From an uncultured bacterium (GTDB taxonomy: Bacteria > Patescibacteriota > Dojkabacteria > CALFHW01), in the NCBI GenBank assembly GCA_937876695.1, contig CALFHW010000123.1, positions 1 through 14,767 on the forward strand: a DNA stretch of 14,767 nt, read 5' to 3'. The notes below the pieces were generated by a model that ran no database searches, had not been told where the DNA came from, and saw only the letters and a list, made by a program, of their open reading frames with translations. The translations under genes were made by a program, and so were the position numbers. This document shows, in pieces, positions 1-5,920 of the stretch. Position 1 is the stretch's first letter. Every line of letters starts with the position of its first letter.

Positions 1-1
1 C

Positions 2-976
2 ATGGCCAGTAGCGCTATCGAGACCGCTAGCGCCAAAAGAGAGGCCCTCAGGCAGGCTGGAGCAATTGCGCCAGATACTTTTGAAGAGTTCGCCAAGGAA
101 GTGCAGAATTTGCCTATCGGAAAACTAGAACAGTTAGTAGATAGCGCACAATTGGAAGTGAGGCTCGCGCAGATTGAATCCAGGCGGACCAAACTATTCT
201 CGTCTTCGATTTCAGGTGAAAAAGACGGCGAGGTCGAGCTTTTGGGACAACCACTATTAGAGAGGGCCCAGAAAAACTCTATAGGGGAGCTTGTCAGTTC
301 ACTACTACTAGGTAGACAAGTTAAATCCACTACCCTACCTGAGTTTACAGAGTTTACTATGAAGCTTCTGGTAGACAACGGCCCTTATCAGTCGGGTGTA
401 CTCAATACCATGATTACCGCTAGAGCGGGCCGGGATATGCTCTCTAGTCTGGCTGCAGGATTGTTGACTATTGGACCTAGATTTGGAGGCGCGACAAATG
501 CTGCCGCTGCAAACTGGTTAGCCGGAGTTGAAACCGGCAAGACAGCCTGGGACTTTGTAGAGGAATTTGCAGCTAGACGAGAATATATTCAGGGAATTGG
601 CCATAAAAAGTATACTATTGACCAGCCAGATCCTAGGGTAGAGCAGTTACTCAAATTTCTAGACAAAATTCCTGCTGACAAAAGAATCTATAGCAATTTT
701 GCAAGGGAAGTTGAGAAAATTACCACAGCCAAAAAGGCCAACTTAATCCTCAATGTAGATGGTTGTATGGGCGCGGTATTACTAGATATCCTAGCAAACG
801 AGGAGAACCTCAGCACTGATGAACTTAAAGAGCTCAGTAGAAACGGTTTTTTCGATGCCTTCTTTGTAATCCCTAGATCTATTGGCTTAGTCGCGCATCA
901 CCTGGATCAAAAAAGACTAGATGAAGGCCTAGTTAGACTCTCACCTGAGGAAGTTGGCTTTATCAGCCAATCTTAG
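2..976 (+). CDS. ATP-citrate lyase / citrate-synthase-like enzyme, C-terminal part (5' end outside window)
   Basis: The 324 visible residues match the end of ATP-citrate lyase (alpha/AclA or ACLY type), which cleaves citrate with CoA and ATP to acetyl-CoA and oxaloacetate. Seen: an ETA.AK.EAL..AG linker at residues 7-20, then the citrate-synthase-homology domain from about 85, with ARAGRD (140-145), GLLTIGPRFGGA (153-164), GIGH (198-201), LILNVDG (248-254) and RSIG..AHHLDQKRL (292-306). The ATG at base 2 is probably an internal Met: in the family the linker follows a Gly-His-Ala-Gly phosphohistidine loop, which would lie just upstream, so the gene almost certainly starts before the window. 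Two citrate-synthase-type catalytic positions are kept (His201, Asp253), but the first, normally His in an Asp-His-Gly-Pro motif, is Asn126 (AAC). The basic residue after His201 is Lys rather than Arg. It ends with TAG and converges on the SPFH gene. Family call firm; activity uncertain. Confidence 0.85.
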   Translation: MASSAIETASAKREALRQAGAIAPDTFEEFAKEVQNLPIGKLEQLVDSAQLEVRLAQIESRRTKLFSSSISGEKDGEVELLGQPLLERAQKNSIGELVSSLLLGRQVKSTTLPEFTEFTMKLLVDNGPYQSGVLNTMITARAGRDMLSSLAAGLLTIGPRFGGATNAAAANWLAGVETGKTAWDFVEEFAARREYIQGIGHKKYTIDQPDPRVEQLLKFLDKIPADKRIYSNFAREVEKITTAKKANLILNVDGCMGAVLLDILANEENLSTDELKELSRNGFFDAFFVIPRSIGLVAHHLDQKRLDEGLVRLSPEEVGFISQS

Positions 977-1013
977 GCTAAATTATATCTTTAAACTCTA
1001 CAGCAGAGGATAT

Positions 1014-1868
1014 TTACTTGGTAGGAGCTCCGATCAATAGACCATTACCCTCGCCGGCGACGTAGGTTGGTAATTTACCATCCCACTTCTCGATCCATTG
1101 TTTCTGGATAAGTTCTTTAGAGAGGGTCTGCTGCTGTAGCCTTTGAGCTTCAGCGTCTCCTTGAGCCTTGGTGATGGCCTGCTCTTTGCGGAATTTCTCT
1201 TGGTCAGCTTTGTATTGCTCGGTGACGACTTTTTCTTTTTCGATTTGCTTGGCTTCGATAGCTGCTAGGTAGTCAGGTTGGAAAGTTATCTGCCTTATTC
1301 CAAATGAGTCAAGCAAGATCCCATTTTCAGAGAAAATTACTTCGAGTTGTTTGGTAAGTTCGTCTTGCGCCTGCTTGATTTCCCCAGTGTATAAAGTCCC
1401 CGCATCGTAGCCTCTGACAGTGTTGCGCACATATACTCTACTCTCAGCCTTGACGATTTTCTCTACTAATTCAGCTTCGGTACCAATATTCTCAGCAATC
1501 CAGCGCACTTTCTCGGGGTCGATAGCAAACCTAATGGTGTATCTTACCAAAACTTGCTGACCGTCCTTGGTGGTAGTATCGACTGGCTGGTCGGTGTAAT
1601 TGGCCATACTAGTATCGCTGTGCTCAGATGTCTCGTAGGTGATTTTCTGGGTTCGGTAATTGACTACACTGTCTACAACAGGAACTACGAAATGAAGTCC
1701 TGGGTCTAGTGTTCGCTCAGTAATTGCTCCGAATCTAGTCACGATTCCTACAGTTCCATATTGGATGGAATTGGCGGAGAATAGAACTAGTAGCACGATT
1801 ACTCCGAAAACTGCGGCAATTAATCCTAAGAATTTGCCCAAAATAGAAATAGGTTTGTTGTTTGTCAT
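1014..1868 (-). CDS. SPFH/Band 7 (prohibitin-family) membrane protein
   Basis: A 284-residue protein with one N-terminal membrane helix (about 12-32) after a short basic tail, then a Band 7/PHB domain (about 34-205) containing the typical GIVTRFGAI and DPGLHFVVPVVDSV segments. A charged Glu/Lys/Gln-rich coiled coil follows (about 200-255), and the end, KWDGKLPTYVAGEG, is characteristic of prohibitin relatives. Such proteins form large oligomeric rings at membranes and are linked to membrane organisation and protease (FtsH-type) control; no protease gene is adjacent. Length is normal for the family. The gene lies 24 bases after the helicase stop on the same strand, so co-transcription is likely. 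An AGGAG lies 15 bases before the ATG, longer than usual spacing. It is more prohibitin-like than HflC- or flotillin-like. The exact role here cannot be read from sequence. Confidence 0.9.
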   Translation of the reverse strand: MTNNKPISILGKFLGLIAAVFGVIVLLVLFSANSIQYGTVGIVTRFGAITERTLDPGLHFVVPVVDSVVNYRTQKITYETSEHSDTSMANYTDQPVDTTTKDGQQVLVRYTIRFAIDPEKVRWIAENIGTEAELVEKIVKAESRVYVRNTVRGYDAGTLYTGEIKQAQDELTKQLEVIFSENGILLDSFGIRQITFQPDYLAAIEAKQIEKEKVVTEQYKADQEKFRKEQAITKAQGDAEAQRLQQQTLSKELIQKQWIEKWDGKLPTYVAGEGNGLLIGAPTK

Positions 1869-1883
1869 ATTAATTGTATTTTA

Positions 1884-1888
1884 CTCCT
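1884..1888 (-). promoter_or_regulatory. Possible Shine-Dalgarno site for the SPFH gene
   Basis: On the minus strand an AAAGGAG run sits in the 24-base gap after the helicase stop. It is 15 bases from the ATG, long for a functional site, and an in-frame TAA between them rules out an earlier start there. It is nevertheless the clearest SD-like sequence before any gene in the window, fitting a downstream gene in an operon that cannot be leaderless. Confidence 0.35.
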
Positions 1889-1892
1889 TTAA

Positions 1893-4058
1893 CTAGGCCT
1901 TCTGCAACTGCGCATATTCCGTCGCCAGCTCTTTACGGCCCACACGCAGAAAATCAACCGCCACAGTATCCTCATCTATACTGATAACTCTACCTTTCCC
2001 AAATAGTTGATGGGTGACGTAATCTCCCGGTGCGACGTTGAACTTCGCTCTAGGCTTAGAATTTTCACTGTGTTTTCTTTCAAAGTCCCAACTATCGACG
2101 CTGCGCCTCCTCTGGTCGAGCCCATTATAACTACTAAAGTCGACAATTGAGGTGTCTACATCGCTTAAAAATCGACTGGGGACGGAAGGACTGCTGCTGC
2201 CGTATAGATAGCGGGAGTTGGCATAAGAGAGGCTGAGTTTTTTCTTGGCGCGGGTGACTGCGACATACGCTAGACGCCTCTCTTCCTCGAGGTCACTGGT
2301 CGAAGTGAAGGCGCGTGAATGTGGGAAAAGGCCCTCCTCTAGGCCGCAGACGAATACAGTGTCAAACTCCAAACCTTTGGCGCTGTGGACGGTCATTAGA
2401 GTGACTCTACTCCCTTCTGCTGTCTGGTTTGACTGCGCCTCGACCAAAGCAACTTCCTCGAGGAAAGACTGCAAAGAGGCCTGAGGTGAGAGCTCGGCGT
2501 ATTTACTAGCTACGTTGATCAATTCCTCGATATTGCCGATTCGACCCTCGCCCTCTTCGGTGCCATCATCTAGCATAAGTTTGTACCCTGTACTTATGAA
2601 TATATTCTTTAGTATCTGATCTACAGACAACCTATCAGCACTTTCTTCTAAATCTAGATACAGCTGCGCAAAGCTTTTGAGCCCGCCGCTTAGCGCTTGG
2701 GCCTGCGCTTTCAAGTAGTCCAGCGGCGACATGTCTACACTGCGGGCGTTTTTGAGCAAGCTATCAATAGTCTTGGCACCGATCTTACGAGAAGGTACAT
2801 TGATAATTCGCAACAGTGACAATTCGTCAGCGGGATTAAATAACACGCGCAGGTAGGCAATCATATCCTTGATCTCTTTACGGTCGTAGAAGCGCACATT
2901 CCCAACTATCTTATAAGCGATTCCCGCTTGCAACAGAGCCTCTTCCAGCGCCCTGGACTGCGAGTTCATCCGGTAGAGAACGCCAATTTCCGCGTCGGGA
3001 CCTTCGAGGATTTGTTCGATTTGCTCTACTACCCAATAACTCTCTTCTTTTTCGTCCATGGCGCTGTAAAGCGCAATGTTTTCTCCTTCATCGTTTTCGG
3101 TCCAGAGCGATTTTTCCTTGCGCCCCGAGATCTTAGAGACGATGGCGTTTCCGGTTGCGATGATTTTCTTGCTGGAGCGGTAATTTTGCTCTAACTTAAC
3201 TACTTTAGCTCCCGGAAAATCACGCTCGAACTCCAAAATGTTGCGCACGTTGGCGCCGCGCCAACCGTAAATACTCTGATCATCGTCTCCTACAACACAG
3301 ATGTTGCCGTGAAGCTCGCTCAAGAGCTTCACCATCATGTATTGGACTTTATTAGTATCCTGATATTCGTCTACCATCACATAGCGAAATAACTGCTTGT
3401 ATTTAGCGGCGGCAGCAGTCTCGCTTTGCAATAACTCAACGGTATAGACGAGTAAATCGTCAAAATCGAGCGCCTTGTTTTGCCTTAGCAAAGCTTGATA
3501 GCCAGCGTATACCTCAGCAACAATTTCTTGATAGTAGCCGTGCGCTTGTAAAGCAAAATCTTTCGGCTTGATGAGTTCGCTTTTAGCTCCCGAGATGCCG
3601 GCCAGGATACTGCGCGGGTTATTGGTTTTGGAGTTGAGGTTCTTCTGCTTTAAAACTGCCTTGACTAGGGTTAACTGGTCGTCGGCGTCGTAGATTGTGA
3701 AATTATTGTCGATACCTATATACTGCCCATCTGCCCTTAGCATACGCACAGCAATAGAGTGAAAAGTCCCCATCCAAGGGATATTGCTCACCACCCTGGG
3801 TCTGGACAACTGTCCTGCGGAATCAATTAACCGACCTCCATCTTGCAAGCGTTTGAGCGCCCTGTCTTTGATTTCACCGGCGGCTTTATTTGTGAAAGTC
3901 ACAGTTAGGATTTCATGAGGAGCCGCCAGACCTTGTTCGATTATCAATGCCAACCTTTCCGTCAGTACTCTGGTTTTGCCAGATCCAGCCCCTGCAATCA
4001 CCAATAATGGACCTTCAGTGGTGGTTACTGCTTCGAATTGGCGATCATTTAGCTTCAT
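1893..4058 (-). CDS. pcrA: ATP-dependent DNA helicase, UvrD/PcrA/Rep type (superfamily 1A)
   Basis: A 721-residue 3'-5' DNA helicase of full family length, acting in nucleotide-excision and mismatch repair, replication restart and removal of stalled RNA polymerase. Seen in order: Q-motif LNDRQFEAV (3-11), Walker A GAGSGKT (23-29), motif Ia FTNKAA (55-60), GTFHSIA (97-103), LDFDDLL (197-203), Walker B DEYQDTN (230-236), GDDDQSIYGWRGA (257-269), QNYRS (291-295), the motif V region TVHSAKGLEFD (556-566) and motif VI VAVTRAKK (599-606). Residues about 676-720 form a Tudor-like tail (GDYVTHQLFGKGRVI) as in PcrA/UvrD, where it contacts RNA polymerase; this separates it from Rep and RecB. Symbol pcrA or uvrD would both serve. 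It is first in a two-gene unit with the SPFH gene and diverges from the transglutaminase gene across a 38-base gap. Confidence 0.95.
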   Translation of the reverse strand: MKLNDRQFEAVTTTEGPLLVIAGAGSGKTRVLTERLALIIEQGLAAPHEILTVTFTNKAAGEIKDRALKRLQDGGRLIDSAGQLSRPRVVSNIPWMGTFHSIAVRMLRADGQYIGIDNNFTIYDADDQLTLVKAVLKQKNLNSKTNNPRSILAGISGAKSELIKPKDFALQAHGYYQEIVAEVYAGYQALLRQNKALDFDDLLVYTVELLQSETAAAAKYKQLFRYVMVDEYQDTNKVQYMMVKLLSELHGNICVVGDDDQSIYGWRGANVRNILEFERDFPGAKVVKLEQNYRSSKKIIATGNAIVSKISGRKEKSLWTENDEGENIALYSAMDEKEESYWVVEQIEQILEGPDAEIGVLYRMNSQSRALEEALLQAGIAYKIVGNVRFYDRKEIKDMIAYLRVLFNPADELSLLRIINVPSRKIGAKTIDSLLKNARSVDMSPLDYLKAQAQALSGGLKSFAQLYLDLEESADRLSVDQILKNIFISTGYKLMLDDGTEEGEGRIGNIEELINVASKYAELSPQASLQSFLEEVALVEAQSNQTAEGSRVTLMTVHSAKGLEFDTVFVCGLEEGLFPHSRAFTSTSDLEEERRLAYVAVTRAKKKLSLSYANSRYLYGSSSPSVPSRFLSDVDTSIVDFSSYNGLDQRRRSVDSWDFERKHSENSKPRAKFNVAPGDYVTHQLFGKGRVISIDEDTVAVDFLRVGRKELATEYAQLQKA

Positions 4059-4065
4059 AAGTTCA

Positions 4066-4071
4066 ATTCTA
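4066..4071 (-). promoter_or_regulatory. Candidate -10 box for the helicase operon
   Basis: On the minus strand, TAGAAT (5 of 6 to TATAAT) ends 7 bases before the helicase ATG. Transcription would then start at or about the start codon, giving a leaderless mRNA. No good -35 is seen at 17 bases. It overlaps the region where the -35 of the divergent plus-strand promoter would lie. Confidence 0.35.
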
Positions 4072-4084
4072 ACAGGTTAATTAG

Positions 4085-4090
4085 TATAAT
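4085..4090 (+). promoter_or_regulatory. Consensus -10 box for the transglutaminase-acyltransferase pair
   Basis: A perfect TATAAT lies 6 bases before the ATG at 4097, so the expected start site coincides with the initiation codon. A weak -35 (TTCAAT, 4062-4067) sits 17 bases upstream. No Shine-Dalgarno site is present. This argues for leaderless translation from the ATG and against the in-frame TTG at 4091, which falls between the -10 box and the expected start site. Confidence 0.55.
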
Positions 4091-4096
4091 TTGTAT

Positions 4097-5920
4097 ATGC
4101 TGTTTTCTTTAAAGCGCGTGTCTCTCTTGTTGGCCTTGTTTCTGGGCACAATCATGTTATGGGGGATTTCGGTTAGTGCTCAAACTAAGCTTGCAGCTCA
4201 AATTAGAGTAGATGTAGAGCGGGACTTTACACTGTCAGAGCAAGGAGAAATGTCAGTGCGTGAGAAGGAGCGGATAAGCAACACATACAGCGATAGGTTC
4301 ATCCCAGGTGGCAGCAAACGCAGCTATTATTTTGTCATTTCAGCGCAAACTGACGAGGCAAAAACTCAAATCGCTGAGAGGATATACTCCAGCATGAAAC
4401 TGACAATCAACGGTTCTAGCGCCAATTTTGAACGTACCAGCCAAGATGGAGTATTTGGCCTGAACTACACTCTCACAAGGAGGCTGGGGCCAAATTCCGC
4501 TCAAACCGTAGAGATTAGCTATCTGCATCCCGAGCTAGGTGAACGCACAGGAGGGCTTCTCGATGCTTATATCCCTGCATTTGCCGAGGATTTTAAATTT
4601 GACTTAGGCAGCACCACCTACAAATACACCACCAGACTATCACTACCGAGCAGTAGCGGCAGCGAAAACATCCTGACTGTTGAGCCACTTAGAAAATACA
4701 CCGTAAATGGAATGGACGTATACGAGTTTGCGCAGGAGAATCTCAAAGGTAAGTTCGTCTGGGTACAACGCGGCTCTAAGCAGGTGTATAGATTTTCTAT
4801 CGAGCAGCCTTTGGCAGCCACCAGGCAAAGAGATAACGGCGATATCAATCAGTACAAATTAATTATTCCCCGGGATATCGATGAGGTCAATGTCAGTCAG
4901 AGAGTGTACTTCACCGAGATAACACCCGACCCGGTTGCAATTGAGACAGATAGTGAGGGCAATCTAATCGGCGTATTCCATTTACCAGCTAGTCAGGACA
5001 CTACGGTGGTGATGAAGGGTTTTGCTGTACTTGAAAACAAGCCGAGACAAGAGCTTTCGGCTGCAGGGCTAGTTAACGCACTGCCGGCTTCCAAATCTAA
5101 TTACCTGCAGCCTGCGGAGTTTTGGGAAGTCAGTAGCCGGGCTGTAATCGATAAAGCGCGCAGTATCGTCCCCACCGATACCACAGTATTTGGGGTGATG
5201 TCGGCGCTGTACCAGGATGTGGTTGACTCTATTGATTATTCACAGGTCAAAAGGTTTGGCATCAATGATCGTCAGGGCGCGCTAGCAACTCTCCAAGGTG
5301 GGGCGGCCGTCTGTATGGAGTACTCCGATTTATATTTGACGCTACTGCGCGCCCGAGGAATTGCCAGCAGAGCGGCCTATGGTTACGGTTACGATTCCCG
5401 TTTAAATAGCAATGAGCAAGAAGCACATCAGTGGGTACAGGTCTACCTCCCCGGACTGGATGGCTGGACTGGAGTTGACGTAACTTGGGGTGAGTCAGGC
5501 AATAAAGTTATCGGTGGCGACTTAAATCACTTTTATACACACGTAGCGTCAGTCAGTCCAGATGAGCCAGCTGTTCTCTCCAGGCTAAGTTGGGGCGCTG
5601 GTGTTGACTCCGCACTAGTGGGGCCGGATCTAAATATAGAGGCCTTGGCACAGCTACCTACTGGAGACTATATCACACCTACGCAGTTACAAAGGACCTA
5701 TCCAGCAGGTGAAGGGGTAGATGCCAGATTTGCACAGGCCAACTTTCAAAGTAAATTCTCGGCAAGTTGGAAAAATCTAACCACAAACCCAGGTAATATA
5801 GATATAATTGGTTGGTTGATGATCGCAGCCAGTTTGATGCTGGTATTGTTCACAATTTATTTATTGATAAGGGTTATAAGAAGAATATGGCGCCGAAAGC
5901 CAAAACAACAAGAGCTGTAA
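4097..5920 (+). CDS. Secreted, membrane-anchored transglutaminase-like protein
   Basis: A 607-residue protein (from the ATG at 4097; an in-frame TTG at 4091 would add two residues). A signal peptide covers about 1-28 (hydrophobic run, then SVSA-Q). Residues about 30-330 are beta-rich with no recognised motif. The transglutaminase-like core (about 340-480) shows GGAAVCMEYSDL with candidate nucleophile Cys406, AHQWVQVYLP with His444 and GVDVTW with Asp461: a complete Cys-His-Asp triad in the usual order and spacing. A membrane helix (about 570-592) and a basic tail (RRIWRRKPK) end the protein, so the enzyme faces outward and is anchored at its C-terminus. Members of this fold act as transglutaminases, peptidases or amidases; which applies here, and the substrate, cannot be told. 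It overlaps the next gene by 34 bases, indicating co-expression with the envelope acyltransferase-deacetylase. Confidence 0.85.
   Translation: MLFSLKRVSLLLALFLGTIMLWGISVSAQTKLAAQIRVDVERDFTLSEQGEMSVREKERISNTYSDRFIPGGSKRSYYFVISAQTDEAKTQIAERIYSSMKLTINGSSANFERTSQDGVFGLNYTLTRRLGPNSAQTVEISYLHPELGERTGGLLDAYIPAFAEDFKFDLGSTTYKYTTRLSLPSSSGSENILTVEPLRKYTVNGMDVYEFAQENLKGKFVWVQRGSKQVYRFSIEQPLAATRQRDNGDINQYKLIIPRDIDEVNVSQRVYFTEITPDPVAIETDSEGNLIGVFHLPASQDTTVVMKGFAVLENKPRQELSAAGLVNALPASKSNYLQPAEFWEVSSRAVIDKARSIVPTDTTVFGVMSALYQDVVDSIDYSQVKRFGINDRQGALATLQGGAAVCMEYSDLYLTLLRARGIASRAAYGYGYDSRLNSNEQEAHQWVQVYLPGLDGWTGVDVTWGESGNKVIGGDLNHFYTHVASVSPDEPAVLSRLSWGAGVDSALVGPDLNIEALAQLPTGDYITPTQLQRTYPAGEGVDARFAQANFQSKFSASWKNLTTNPGNIDIIGWLMIAASLMLVLFTIYLLIRVIRRIWRRKPKQQEL
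5875..5880 (+). promoter_or_regulatory. Possible internal -10 box before the acyltransferase-deacetylase gene
   Basis: TATAAG inside the end of the transglutaminase gene lies 6 bases before the ATG at 5887, the same geometry as the other -10 boxes here. No matching -35 is seen. The overlapping AAGAAG could instead act as a weak ribosome binding site within the upstream transcript. Confidence 0.25.

Noticed and set aside
2..4. ATG at base 2 as the true start of the citrate-lyase-like gene
   Set aside because: The residues right after it already match the interior linker of ATP-citrate lyase, so the Met is internal and the gene begins outside the window.
997..1009. CTCT-AGAG hairpin between the converging first two genes
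   Set aside because: Only four base pairs with no T-run; likely chance.
4091..4096. TTG start for the transglutaminase gene
   Set aside because: It lies between the TATAAT box and the expected transcript start; the ATG six bases later is better and in frame.
5812..5886. Upstream start adding 25 residues to the acyltransferase-deacetylase
   Set aside because: These residues lie over the transmembrane end of the transglutaminase gene in another frame, look non-protein-like, and the ATG at 5887 begins a typical basic cytosolic tail.
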